DNA of 64,000 nucleotides from Eurosta solidaginis. Its lineage: Eukaryota; Arthropoda; Insecta; Diptera; Tephritidae. Made by a program: the position numbers and the translations under genes. Below are positions 35,401 through 46,250 of the stretch, piece after piece. Positions within the stretch are counted from its first letter, which is position 1, and every line of letters begins with the position of its first letter. The stretch is from the NCBI RefSeq assembly GCF_040869045.1, contig NC_090324.1, forward strand, positions 55,457,346 through 55,521,345, in the 5' to 3' direction. The notes beneath the pieces were generated by a model that was given only the letters and a program-made list of their open reading frames with translations, did not search any database and was not told the DNA's origin.

Positions 35401-36114
35401 CTCTGCGCTCTGCGGCGCGCGAATTTTGTCTCCGTTGGGGGTTCTTAGTTTGCCGGCGAAGCGACCGAGTCTCCGCTCGGCCTCGGGTGTATGGCGCTGC
35501 ACTGTCGCTGTTTCGTGCTGGAGCGGCTTCCACTCATGCTGCAAAAGCGGTCGAAATGATTTCGCTGCTGGTGTTGTGTTCGGGCGAAGAGACCGATTCT
35601 CCGCTCCGGTTCGCTTGATTCGATATGGACGAAGAGGCCAAGTCTCCGTTCCAGCATCTGACGCATATAATGATATGAAGTCGTCGATCCGCTCTCGGGG
35701 TGATTCCAGCTCCTCCTCAACTTGTACAATCCATGGCTTGGAGCGGGCTTCGTGGAGTAGAAGTTCCTCTTCATCAATCGAAGAAAATTGTAGCATTGTG
35801 TGTTATTTTTCGCCGCATTGTTTACATGGCCCTTGGCTTTGGCACGCGTTAGAGCGGTACTCTAGGGCCAAGCAACTTCCGCAATAGCTCACGCGGATCG
35901 CAAAGTAAAGACGCTCCTTGGGTTTTTTGGCCCGAAAGATGGGGAACAGGCGTATGGGATGTTGCTTAAAACAGGCGCGGCATTCCGAGTTATAGCGCAT
36001 TGCCTTCGTGGCAGCATTTCGTTGCATAGCGGTGAAACGACCCATTTTCCTGAAAAAGTTCAATATGTTTGACTGGGTCGAGTCATACTCGAAGTGCAGG
36101 GGGCGGGTAGTCAT
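35401..36114 (-). pseudogene. gag: BEL/Pao gag C-terminal part with zinc knuckles
   Basis: Minus strand, starting in the 35803-36114 frame. CRACFKQHPIRLFPIFRAKK, then CGSCL and CKQCGEK form the paired Cys/His knuckles of BEL Gag. The Gag-protease spacer (MLQFSSIDEEELLLHEARSK) follows. The reading frame changes at about 35790 and again near 35400-35530, close to a C-run at 35387-35398. GC content is higher than in neighbouring DNA. Confidence 0.7.
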
Positions 36115-36540
36115 TTTGGATAGGGTGAGGTATATCTTTCTCGGTGGCCGCTCTTTTCAGAGTGACGGCGTTATTTGGTATGATGAGCTGGTTTAATGGT
36201 CCTTATCTTTCTTGAAAAAAGGTCTTGCATGTGGCAAGATTATTAAAATCAAAAAAAATTCTAATCGGAAGAAGATTTCTGACCTGCATTGTCAGATTGG
36301 CGAGGCTTGCTACACGATGGGTGCTATCTGTCCGCATCATTATGCGAAATGTTCCGTGCAACCGTGTCGTATGGTTTTTTGTCAGCTGATGGCTGGTGTG
36401 GTGAGTTTGGAAAGTGAGAATATGTATGGATTTTTTCTCATTGGTCTAGGGCCGTAGAAAAAGCTGACTTTTTCATTTCGGGACTCTTTAATTTCGGAAC
36501 TCGGATTTTTTTGTACCGCAACCTTAATCATGACTGTTTG
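36115..36540. other. Probable BEL gag upstream region; no clear gene
   Basis: Minus-strand reading immediately above 36114 continues for a short distance as possible Gag (NNAVTLKRAATEKDIP). From about 36200 to 36540 I see no protein, LTR or repeat that I can name. No 5' LTR of the BEL element is present. Confidence 0.35.
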
Positions 36541-37278
36541 CGATGTTTGTTGTTGCAAAACAACAAGTGCTGGGGACGCTGGTCATCAACCAACTGCTCA
36601 GGCAATTCGATGAGGGACCCGTAAAACTTACTCCTTACGCAGATGACGTTGCAATTGTCATAAGTGGAAAGTGCCTTCCAACGATTAGTTCTTTGATGGA
36701 TCGGGCGCTTCGGGATAGTCATACCTGGGCATCTAATGTCGGTTGAAAGTCAATTCGGAGAAGATGGATATGGTCTTGTTTACAAAGAGGTACAAGGTCC
36801 AAAATCGGACCAGACCTAAGTTAGGAGGGGTGACTTTACAGGAGAAACCTTGCACAAAATATCTAGGAATCATCCTAGACAGTAAGTTGTCATGGAAGGT
36901 CAGCGTGGAGGAGACTGTCAAGAAGGCCTCAACGGCACTCTATGCATGTGAAAGCATGCTGGGGTGTACGTGGGGCCTATCGCCCTCTCTTTCTCATTCG
37001 GTTTTTACAGCGATTGTAAGCCCTATTCTATATTATGGAGTATTGTTTGGCGGAAAGCCACACAAAAAACAACATACCTCAAAAAATTAGAGGGGGTATG
37101 CAGACTATCGATGCTTATCATTAGGGGAGCCCCGAAAACAACCCCGACGGCTGCACTGTATGCCATTTTGCACATTCCACCTGTAGACCTGGTAGCAAAG
37201 AACAAAGCATTAACGACCGCAACCAGGCTCAGTACTTCGGGCAGCTTGAGCGCCGACCATATGGCCATAGTAGTATAG
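36541..37278 (+). pseudogene. LOA-like non-LTR element, RT C-terminal part
   Basis: Plus strand. RT from just before motif C: LGTLVINQLLRQFDEG, LTPYADDVAIVISGK with intact ADD, then a frameshift near 36743. KVNSEKMDMVLFTKR, KYLGIILDSKLSW and ILYYGVLF follow. A second shift near 37070 leads to LEGVCRLSMLIIRGAPKTTP. The element is 5' truncated within RT. RT followed by RNase H fits the LOA/I group of non-LTR elements. Confidence 0.85.
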
Positions 37279-37402
37279 CGCCATCAATCACAAGACGAAC
37301 AGACTGCCAGATTTCCTATCTGTGCTTCGGGGGAGATCTTAAGACCATAATAGAGGTGGACGGTTGGCGCAAGGGTGAGCAAATGGCGGACGGGCGATAC
37401 AT

Positions 37403-38245
37403 GTGTACACCGATGGTTCAAAAGTAGTGGAAGGGGTAAGGTCTGCGGTAAACTGCGCTGATCCGAAAATAAGCAGATCCTTCAGGCTGCCGGATTACTG
37501 TAGCGTTTTCCAAGCGGAAATATTAGCCGTAACCAAAGCAGTAGAAACCCTGGAAGAGAATAGCTTAAGCTGCAACCGTGTTAACTTTTATATTGATAGT
37601 CAATCAGCAATTAAGGCAATAATCTCGCATAGCACAGCATCTAAATGCATGTTAGAGTGTAAGCAGTCTCTGGAGAGAATAGGGACAGGGAGAAGCATAC
37701 ATATGTATTGGGTCCCAGGGCATATGGGAATAGATGGGACTGAAAAAGCGGGCGAACTAGCTAAAAAGGTCGCATCCCTTGAAACTTGCTCGGTAAACGT
37801 CCCAATTAGATTGGGCGAGATTAAGCGAAGGCGAGAGGTGCACATGATCGACCAAGCGGGAAAGGCGTGGGTTCAAGCGCGGGGCTGTAAAGTGTGGAAA
37901 ATTATGTGTAGGTCTTACAACCTTAGACTAACACAGTTGCTTCTATCATTAAAAAGAGAGGACTGTAGACTCATGACGGGTATTCTGACAGGACACTGCC
38001 TTCTGGCGTCACATACCTTTAAATTAGGCTTGGTCAGTGATAGCAGATGTAGGAAGTGCGGGTTGGAGGAGGAAACGATCGAGCACGTTCTGTGCTCGTG
38101 CCCTGCACTTACCAGGCTAAGACTCCAGCTATTAGGAGTGATACAGCTGTCAGATCTAGAAGCAGCAAGTGGCTTAAGTCCTAGGAAGTTTCTAGTATTT
38201 GCCAAGAGGACGGAGTTATTTTATAACATAGGTCCTGGTTTTTGA
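37403..38245 (+). pseudogene. LOA-like non-LTR RNase H and C-terminal zinc finger
   Basis: A plus-strand frame of 280 residues. RNase H: MYTDGSKV (Asp), AEILAVTKAV (Glu), FYIDSQSAIKA (Asp) and WVPGHMGIDG. The usual final DELA reads GELA (KAGELAKK), so the fourth catalytic residue is lost. It ends in a CCHC motif, CRKCGLEEETIEHVLCSC, typical of the C-terminus of these elements. The 3' UTR ends near 38350 in AACCTAACCTAACC, a short-repeat tail. This is the longest uninterrupted frame in this part of the window, but RT upstream is broken. Confidence 0.88.
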
Positions 38246-38359
38246 TAGGTTTTTTCAGTTTGGTTATTAAAACAAGCTTCTGGTAACACTACGGGCTCAA
38301 TCAGTCTATGTGAGGTCCTCATGGACCGGCCAGTTCAACCTAACCTAACCTGCCGAGCA

Positions 38360-39712
38360 CATCCAAATACATTAATAGGCGATATTAACCAAACGAATCA
38401 ATTTTGAAAAATTTGCCATAAATTCCAACACGATAAAAATTTGTTTGTGAATTAAGTCTTTGTATAATTTTCTACATTATAAATCGGATGGATTAGTTCC
38501 TTTGTACTTCATGTTGCATTGTAGATTTTCTGCCAAATATTAACTCGAAAGAAGTAAATTTATTACCAAAACCCGAACTATTTGTGGTATTATGTAAAAA
38601 TGTAAAGTATTTCAAATATGTATCCCAATCTGTATACGTTTCATCTAGATATGCACGTAAATATTCGTTAGACTCTATGGTTTCTTTCAACAGTACCAAC
38701 AGTTTCGTGGTGATAAGCTGTTGAGAAATCATTATTAATTTTTAAAAGTTTTGTTAATTCCGAGAATAATTCATTTTTGTATTCCGTCCCTAAATCGGAT
38801 CTAATGGCTTTCATTGTACCATAAGTTAATATGAAGCTTTCAAATATAGAACATGCGATATTTTTTGTTGATTTGTCTGGTACGGCTACCGTTACCAGGT
38901 ATTTAGAAAAGTCACAAGTCATAGTAACAGTGAACTTGGTATACAGGGTGTTGGAGTAAGGACAAGATTTTCTTCTGTTTTTGGTCTCACTTTATTTAAA
39001 AGACATTTATTGCAATTTTTTTACAAATTTCGCTACATAACGTGTCAGGTTTTTCCAGTATTATTTAGTTCTTAATTTGGCATATAACCTTTTTGTTCCG
39101 CAATGACCTCCTAACAGTGGATCTTCGTTATAAATTGTCATAAGTTTTTGTTTCTGTTCATTGTATGTAATGGTCTCTACAGGGTCCGTCAATATTATTT
39201 GTAATGATTTTAAAATTTCATTTCCGCGGACCTTAAAATTCGTAATTGAAAAATTATTCAAAAATATACCATTTTTTTGGCCATTCTAATGTTTAATATT
39301 GTGATTGTAGGCTGCTTTTTTAAGCCTCGAAAGTAATTCATCTAAATTCGTTAACAGTCACGAGATTAAGTAAATTATATTTTTTATGTTTTAAATACGC
39401 ATAAATTTGTAAATTGGGGACCTCCTTATTTTTATTATATTGTATAGTTGATTTTACTCGCGGTATCTTTTTTGAAAAATCGTATGAAAATTTATCATAG
39501 ACTTGTACTTTATTATCGTTAGAAGTCGTCTCATTTAAAGTAATATTTTCGTTTTGTAATTCAGTTTGTTTAGTTTGTGATCGCGTTTTAACGGCTAAAA
39601 CGTGTTTTGTCGATTCTTTAATTTCATCTATACTTATACGCGAAAGAGTATCAGCCACAACATTCGATTTTCCTTTATATATTCAATTGTAAAGTTGTAT
39701 TCTGATAATTAA
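38360..39712 (-). pseudogene. pol: Gypsy D (A-related) RNase H end to integrase
   Basis: Minus strand, a relative of gypsy A at clearly lower identity. It starts ADTLSRISIDEIKES (39658), continues through the linker to ILKSLQIILTDPVETITYN (39261) and the HHCC finger start (YNEDPLLGGHCG). The integrase core follows: TCDFSKYLVTVAVPDK, AIRSDLGTEYKNELF, HHETVGTVERNHRV and YLRAYLDETYTDWD. At least four frame breaks and a deletion near 38940 are present. It lacks the Penelope insertion seen in A. Confidence 0.85.
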
Positions 39713-39721
39713 TTGTATATT

Positions 39722-39842
39722 CCGATCATTTCTCTTTTTAAATAAAATTTATCATAACAGTCTGATCTAAGTCCAGCGTGCAAATAAAACTAAATTATTC
39801 CACTATTTTCCCAACGTTTCGCTAATCTTTGTTAGCATCTTC
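39722..39842 (-). mobile_element. Probable Penelope-like 3' end
   Basis: The minus strand reads GAAGATGCTAACAAAGATTA, then GCGAAACGTTGGG, and then an AT-rich end up to the gypsy D boundary. The 'GATG...GAAACGTTGG' layout is typical of Penelope-like 3' untranslated regions. No endonuclease frame is attached, and the assignment rests on this short motif only. Confidence 0.4.
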
Positions 39843-39870
39843 GGGGGGGGGGGGGGGGGGGGGGGGGGGG
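39843..39870 (+). repeat. 28-bp poly-G run
   Basis: Twenty-eight consecutive G residues sit between the Penelope-like end and the non-LTR fragment. No other G-run approaches this length in the window. It may be real, G-quadruplex-prone DNA or a sequencing or assembly artefact at a junction. Confidence 0.8.
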
Positions 39871-39889
39871 TATTTATTTAAAAAAATCC

Positions 39890-40560
39890 CTGCCACAAAC
39901 AAAAGTTAAAATTAACAGATAGTTAAATAAGTAAAAAATTTTACAAGAAACACTTACACTATTGCATTTCGTATCGAAAACATGAACATAAAACACGAAC
40001 ACAAAACAACAACAAAACATTAGTCACTTAAAAATATACATAAATAAACTGTAATCAGTACTCCATACTCAGTTTCAAACTGGCATCCACTAGCAAATTA
40101 TTATTAAAATTACCAGCAATGATATTTTCATAATTCATTAGTAAAAGTTGAAGAAATCAAAGAAAGCGGAAAAGCTTACTTGGCGATTTGTTCTGTATAG
40201 GCAGCCGATAAGAACTTTGTTGTTATTCTCGGAAAACACAACAACGAACACATATTCAACAGAATCACCAGGACTAGAACAGCAACACAATTTACAGGAC
40301 AATGTACTTTTGATATATATCGCAACACCACCACCATGACCACCTCGATCAGCTCTGAAAAATCCGTTTAATTTCATTATTATGAGATGAAGAAAACCAT
40401 GTTTCAGAAATATATATGATATCAATATCGGAACCTTCGGGCATACGTCTAAACTCATCGAGCCTTTTGAAAATACTTTGCGCATTTATATGTATAACCT
40501 TGAGACCTTTAGCTTGTCTACTGGCTATTGCGCTACAGAGTACTTACACAGTTCTTCGAG
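39890..40560 (-). pseudogene. Non-LTR (CR1-like) ORF2 N-terminus: apurinic-type endonuclease
   Basis: Minus strand. KVIHINAQSIFKRLDEFR, DIIYISETWFSSSHNNEI, ADRGGHGGGVAIYIKS and KVLIGCLYRTNRQ are the start of an EEP endonuclease as in CR1/jockey elements. The next motif (AGDFN in the family) reads AGNFNNNLL in another frame at about 40110. The protein then decays; RT is missing. A non-LTR copy that keeps its 5' side and loses the 3' side is unusual. Confidence 0.75.
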
Positions 40561-40569
40561 TTCGACAAC

Positions 40570-41160
40570 TCACAACCGGAAACCAACATTATAAAGACAA
40601 TAGGGTAAATGCTTTTCACTACAATTCACTAACAACAACATGTTCAAACATTTTAAGACATTGAAAGCCATGAAAAAGACAAGAGATGAAAAGATAAAAA
40701 AGAAATAGAGTGGTATACCGAATGCGATACATAGATAGAGAGGGTAAATTTGGTATTTGGTGATATTCCTGAACGGTGTTTGGAGCCAGCGCGCCGTCTT
40801 CTTGAATGGAGTTTTCATTTTATTTTCGGTTGTATTTCTTCCAAGGCCATCAAGAAAATTAAGGACCGGTACAGCTTCGGGTAGGTCGCTGGTTTTACGC
40901 TTGATATGTACCAAACCCCTTTTTCTGAAAACCGAGGAAACTTTTTTCCTTTTTTTAAGACGGATAGCAGCCTTAAAGATTTCATAATTTTGCTTTGACA
41001 GCGATGCATTTACAAAGATTGGTGCATCGGAGTTTATTCCCATGTGAACTAGACGTAGCCCTTTGATATTTGTATCATTTTTGTTTTGGCGCCTGAACGT
41101 AGAAATTGTTCACAGCAATTTATTTCTATCAGCCGGTGATTGAAATTTGATGATAACAGC
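40570..41160 (-). pseudogene. Non-LTR (CR1-like) ORF1 C-terminal part
   Basis: The minus-strand frame begins MGINSDAPIFVNASLSKQNY and continues RLKKRKKVSSVFRKRGLVHI, which is typical of the C-terminal part of ORF1 proteins of CR1/jockey elements. A basic stretch and a hydrophobic tail (FFFIFSSLVFFMAFNVL) follow, the latter probably out of frame or non-functional. It lies directly 5' of the endonuclease segment, as expected for ORF1-ORF2 order. Confidence 0.6.
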
Positions 41161-41241
41161 CGGATCAGTTGTGCTATGACCTACCTTTCGTGGTTGAAAA
41201 ATGCTTTTTAATGGGGGTGGTTGCATGCTTAAAGCGAAGCA

Positions 41242-41484
41242 CATATGAGCCGTTTATTTTGAAAGTGGCATAAGTCATTTCCAACTCATGGTTTTAAATG
41301 CATTGTTATTTTTGAACGAGTGCATATATAGATGGTTCTACAATTATAAAATAATAATAAGGATTGCATCTTTTGGATATTGGACTCTAAAAGACTGGAG
41401 GCGAGGAGAGATACAAACAAATTACCACTGAACCTAAACGACATGAAATGACTTATGCCACTTTCAAAATAAACGGCTCATATG
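41242..41484. mobile_element. MITE-like element with perfect 39-bp inverted repeats
   Basis: The 39 bases at 41242-41280 (starting CATATGAGCCGTTTATTTTG) are the exact reverse complement of 41446-41484. The loop of 165 bp has no coding sequence. No target duplication is obvious next to the ends. I do not recognise the superfamily. Confidence 0.8.
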
Positions 41485-41867
41485 GTGATACATGCTGGTT
41501 ACAATTTTTCCTTTCTCAAAGGGTATACCATGAACTCGAACGTTGCATGCAGCATTTTGGCTTTCTTGCTTTGATAAGCTCAGATTTTTGCAGAAAAACT
41601 CAATCATACGTTGTTCTGCTTCTAAAATTTTTTTAATATCATATCATTATTCTTGATGAAGCGTTGTTCGATACTACGGATTAAACTTGGAGATGAATCG
41701 CTGAGACGTGGAGTTTTTTTAGCTGTTTCAGACTCGTTGGCCATAGCCTCACCGCCACGTTTTCCTGAGAAAAAAATACTTCAAAAAGTTGGTAGATACA
41801 ATAGGGTGGCAGCACGGTTTTACAAAAAGACTTGTCGAGCAATATAGTTGTTGTTGCCTAAGGTTGC
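41485..41867. other. Unassigned segment between MITE and gypsy RT scrap
   Basis: About 380 bp with short frames on both strands (41448-41636 and 41653-41847, plus) and no recognisable motif. It could be diverged gag of the element whose RT scrap follows, but I see nothing that proves it. Confidence 0.35.
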
Positions 41868-42010
41868 CAGACCAGAACGAAGGAAATTGCATTTGTTGGG
41901 ATTTAACTTTAAGTTGAATTTTCTGCAAGTTTCGAAAACTTTTTCCAAATTTTTGAGGTGATGTATCTCGCTACAACCGATGACGATAACATCGTCAATG
42001 TACAGGATAA
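41868..42010 (-). pseudogene. pol: Gypsy RT scrap (palm and thumb start)
   Basis: The minus strand reads LYIDDVIVIGCSEIHHLKNL, then KVFETCRKFNLKLNPNKCNF. This equals the palm motif C and following helix of gypsy A (FLYVDDIIVMGCSEAHH) but is diverged. It is only about 47 codons long and stops at the errantivirus LTR, which probably inserted here. Confidence 0.85.
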
Positions 42011-42012
42011 AT

Positions 42013-42492
42013 AAAACGCGAGACTTAAGTTTGTATTTTACTATTTATTTATTCCAAACTTTGTTAGACGGCACTATGTGCCTTTGACACTGAAATTTAT
42101 GTTTTATTATTTATTCCAAACTTTCTTAGGCGGCACTATGTGCCTTTAGCTCGCGAGTGAGTTCAAGACTAACTTAACCTTAAGCTACCGCTTACCAACT
42201 AACCTAAGCTTGAGCCGGCCTACGTGACCAACGATGCCTGGTCAGCAGAATAGGGATTGTGCGTGTTTCTCTCACCTGAAGTGTGTGGTTTGTTAGTTGA
42301 GCGTGTTTCTCTCACCTAAGGTGTTTAATTTCCTTAACTAAGACGGCGGATGCGCGTGCAGCGCAATTGCATTTTTGGTTTCAATGATTCCAAAGTATGC
42401 GAACGTTTTGCCGATGGAATTGTGTAGGAACTGAATAGCATGATAATTTGCTGATCATGTGGGAATGGGTTTTGTAAAGTATGGTATTAACT
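42013..42492 (-). repeat. Errantivirus-type 3' LTR with polypurine tract
   Basis: Directly downstream of an env C-terminus the minus strand has a purine tract (GGGGGGAGG, about 42493-42501) and then AGTTAATACCATAC, the AGTTA start usual for gypsy-type LTRs. The segment runs to about 42013. It contains an internal direct duplication (TTATTCCAAACTTTGTTAG..., 42049-42085 and 42111-42147) and a repeated GCGTGTTTCTCTCACCT at 42259 and 42300. The 3' border is approximate. Confidence 0.6.
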
Positions 42493-42531
42493 CCTCCCCC
42501 CGAAATTCCGATTGTCCCCGATTGGACTATC

Positions 42532-43690
42532 TTAAAAAAATGGAATGTCGTTAAGACTTCTGTGACGAATATTTTGTATTCCCGGCATTGGGGTGGACTG
42601 TGGTTTATGAGTGATTATTTTAGAGCCTCTGTTTCCCCTGCATTTAGATATTGGAATTATGGCCATAATTATGGCCAATATCCCAAAGTGTGTAACAATA
42701 CTGGATTTCACCAATAGGTTTAAAGAACTAATTTTTTTATTTAGCTCCTTCATGAATTTAAGAGATAAAACTTTCTCAGACTCTGAGCGTGAACTCGGAT
42801 GTTGAATTAGGGGAGGCAACGGTACCAGGCTATGTGCTTCTAACGCAGTAAAACTTAGGTTATTAATCTTTATTGTTTCGTTAAAATACCTTACAAGATA
42901 TGACCCTTTTAAATGACTTGTTACATTTTTCTTGGTCAAATTGCCATTAAAATTGTTTAACAATATTAGCCCTGTTTTATTTCATCGATATCATTGACAT
43001 GGTCACTATTCGTTAAATGCAATCAAAAGGTTTATTTTTAGTTAAATTTTTAATACAATTTTCATTTTCCAAATCCTCGATTTGATCTTGCTTACATATT
43101 TTTACATTGTTTATTTTTTTGCAAATTCCAAGATACTTTCCTCCACACTTCAACATATTTTTAACTTTAGTTTCAAGATCCTTCCATCCCTACTTATTGG
43201 TTTCATTAAAATGCAGTTACATATTTGGTCGTCCGTTTCTGGTACCTTTATTACATAAATTATTAAGCTTTCATTAATAGCGATTTGGACGTCAGCAAAA
43301 TTCAACGATCCTTCCAACGATCCAAATGTCATATTCCCTTTTATAAATATCTCGTTAATTTTCTGAGCTTCTTGGTTGGAAATTATAGAGCTATTTATAA
43401 TATTAGACTTGGTAAGATGTATTGCTTTGTTGATGTTTTCAATTTCTTCTTTTATTATATCAATCTTAAACTTATACTCGAGTATCAACGATGTTAGAAA
43501 TTAGTTGTTATTTTGCATCGTTTTTAGTATGCTATTATTTACTTGCTTACTATTTTTAAATCTATCAAAAATGTTTTTATTGATTCCCTGCAGGAAATGA
43601 AGCTACTTTTTAAGTATCTTTTAATTGGTGTCGGTAGAGCATAGTGCTGACTACTTTTTGTATATTCTAATAGATTTTGATTAACCCTTT
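42532..43690 (-). pseudogene. env: Errantivirus envelope remnant (5'-truncated, broken)
   Basis: Two minus-strand pieces of an insect errantivirus-type Env. The 43488-43150 frame is the middle region with an amphipathic helix (ENINKAIHLTKSNI) and FADVQIAINESLIIYV. The 42963-42532 frame is the C-terminal part with a hydrophobic segment (VTHFGILAIIMAIIP) compatible with the membrane anchor, followed by a short basic tail. A stop and frame change separate them (42964-43149). The N-terminal part is missing, and no fusion peptide or gag-pol is attached. Env would have been a surface glycoprotein; this copy cannot make it. Confidence 0.7.
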
Positions 43691-44305
43691 TTACGAGGCG
43701 ATGGCCAAAAACGGGTCAGTTACCTCTGCATGACCTGTAAACTAGATATTATCAAACTACCTTTACCCACATGATAATCATGTCATGTTACTAGAAACTA
43801 AATACTTACATGTTGCTTACTTAAAACTGTGAGTTTTTACCCAAATAATGATGGCTATAAAAAAAACTAGCTGGGTATTAGTATCTGGAAATTAAATAGG
43901 CGGTTTAAAGCTAGCTTCCTTTCACTGGAAACTAAATATTTACGTGTTGCTCAATTAAATTTTTGTTTAGTACACGTTACAAAATACCAGTTTTCGGTCT
44001 TTAAAATACACTTAATTAAATAAATTCAATTCACTTTCCCTATGGGAGATATGCTTATATTATTTGAGTAAATTAAAACTTAAATTTTTTTAATTCAATT
44101 TTCCATTTGGTAGATTATTTTACATTGAATTATTAAAAATGAAAATTAAAAAAAAACCATATCTGAAATAAATGTGGATTACGTTAATTGCATTAAGTTA
44201 CATAAATTCAATTCATTTTTCGATTTGGTAGATAAGTTCGTATTGAATTATGTAAAATAAAATTTCAAAATATATCAAATTAGTATGTTATAACATTGAT
44301 TGCCG
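43691..44305. other. AT-rich DNA with degenerate internal repeats; no gene
   Basis: About 600 bp. GGAAACTAAATATTTACGTG-type strings occur at 43794 and 43929. TTCAATTCA...TTTGGTAGAT-type strings occur near 44026, 44093 and 44207. No open frame is meaningful, and I cannot assign it to an element. Confidence 0.5.
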
Positions 44306-44437
44306 TAAGCCCACTTTCTCGATGTAAATTTAAATTTTTAACCCTAGAGTTAATGTCAAATGAGAAGTTAAACTCATACATTTTTGACAAATTTTAAAAT
44401 TTGACAATTTAACTTACAGTCGAGCAAGTGGGCCTTA
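44306..44437. mobile_element. Small MITE-like element with imperfect ~18-bp inverted repeats
   Basis: 132 bp. The left end TAAGCCCACTTTCTCGA and the right end (reverse complement TAAGGCCCACTTGCTCGA) pair with one indel and one mismatch. The interior is AT-rich with a secondary inverted stretch (AATTTGTCAAA types). No target duplication is evident. Confidence 0.6.
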
Positions 44438-44799
44438 AGGTATATAAATAAAAAATAATTTCCATTTGAATTATTTAAAGTCCAAAGTAAATGTGGAGTA
44501 ACTTAAATTGTTACATAATTCAGTTTACTTAGGAATAGATTTTCCCATTTGCTACATTTATATTTCTATTTATTTATGGTAAAAATTACAATACACGGTT
44601 TGCAAGAAACACTATAAATGTGGTATTCTTGGATGCTGGATCTACGACCAGTTAAATTTAAAATCACAATCATTCTCCCCTCCATCCAAAACGTTAAAAT
44701 CCGGCAAACCTTAGCACACATCCGGCATCCAATGACTTCTTGTTAAGGGAGCTAGTGGATGTGAGACATGAGCTTAAGTTTGCCGGGTTCTCCTACCAT
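44438..44799. other. Unassigned DNA upstream of jockey-like RT
   Basis: The first part resembles the AT-rich repeats of 43691-44305. From about 44640 base composition rises, and this part may belong to the jockey-like element, but no motif confirms it. Confidence 0.4.
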
Positions 44800-46218
44800 A
44801 TACACTGACCTTTTCACTCGTAGCGCTAGACCTATCAAAAGCTTTTGATACGGTCAACCATGGCACGTTACTGCAAGACTTGGAAGGGTCTATCCTTCCT
44901 CCATGTCTTAAAAGGTGGACCGCAAATTATCTTGGTGGTCGGCAGGCATCGGTGCAATTCAGAAACGAAATATCAAAGCCAAGCAGAATTAAACAAAGGG
45001 TGCCTCAGAGTGGTGTCCTATCCCCACTTTTGTTTAATTTTTACATATCAAAACTACCTTAGCCACCAGAAGGAGTTACTATCGTTTCTTATGCCGATGA
45101 CTGCACTATAATGGCCACCAGCCCGGGCCCAAAGATCGATGAGCTTTGAAACTGGATAAACGGATACCTCCCTGATCTCTCCAGTTTTTTCGCCTCGCGA
45201 GGCCTGGCATTATCACCGAATAAATCATCCGCGACCCTATTTACAACTTGGACGTCCCAAATGTCGACCATGTTGAACATCCACGTTGACGGCACTATGC
45301 TACCGACTGTCCTACACCCCAAAATCTTGGGTGTGACGTTTTATCAGGATCTATATTTTGGTGAGCACGCAGCCACAATTGTTCCGAAAGTCCAGAGCCG
45401 TAATAACATCCTCAAATCCCTTGCAGTACTTCGGGAAAAGACAAAGAAAGGCTAATTACCACATACAAAGCAATTGGCCAGCCTTTTGCGTGCTACGTCC
45501 CCTATATTGTCGCCAAGCCTAAAAACTACACACTGGAAGAAGCTACAGGCCTGCCAAAATACTGCTCGGGCTGTCTTCTGATGTCCCCAGAACACCATCT
45601 ATAAAATGAGGCAAGAATACTCCCTATCAGTGACAGAAATGAGATGCTAACCAAACAGTTCCTGTTGAATACCCAGAAACCTGGGCATCCCAACAGACAT
45701 CTAATTGATGAGCCAGCACCGCCTATGGACTTAGGGAGTCATCTCCGTAAGCATTTTGAGGAAATACGGCACCTGAAAACTCAGCCGTATTAAGCAAAAA
45801 AACACAAGCAGTTCCTTGGTGAACTACACAAACAGGTGTCGGACCTTTATGCCAGGAATTGCCCGGTGAATCCAGTACTCAAAGAACAGTACCCAAAACT
45901 TGCGGAGGAGGAACGCATACGCCCCAGGGAAACGCGATTAACTCTGGCTCAACTTCGTTCTGGATACTGTAACAGGTTAAACTCTTTCATATCCAGAATC
46001 AACCCCGACATATAAAATGTATGCCCCGCTTGCAATGTGTCCCCACATGGTACCAACCATCTCTTTAATTGTAATGTGGAACCAACGCTTCTAACACCCC
46101 TTTCATTATGGTCCGCCCCTGTCGAAACAGCAAGTTTCCTTGGACTCCCGTTAGAGGATATTGATGACAATTTGTGATGATTAGGTGGGGCGAAATATTG
46201 CTACAACAACAACAACCT
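44800..46218 (+). pseudogene. Jockey-like non-LTR element, 5'-truncated
   Basis: Plus-strand RT and C-terminal domain. VALDLSKAFDTVNH (motif A with Asp), GVLSPLLFNFYISKLP, VSYADDCTIMAT (intact ADD), GLALSPNKSSATLFTTW and PKILGVTF. The C-terminal domain includes EYSLSVTE and CPACNVSPHGTNHLFNC (CCHC), and ends EDIDDNL then stop at 46177. At least six stops or shifts are present. The 3' end GGGGCGAAATATTGCTACAA plus a CAACAACAAC tail (46190-46218) is a tail I associate with jockey-like elements of flies. Confidence 0.88.
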
Positions 46219-46250
46219 TTTCACATTTTGGCGGTTTTTGATTTTTCGAT

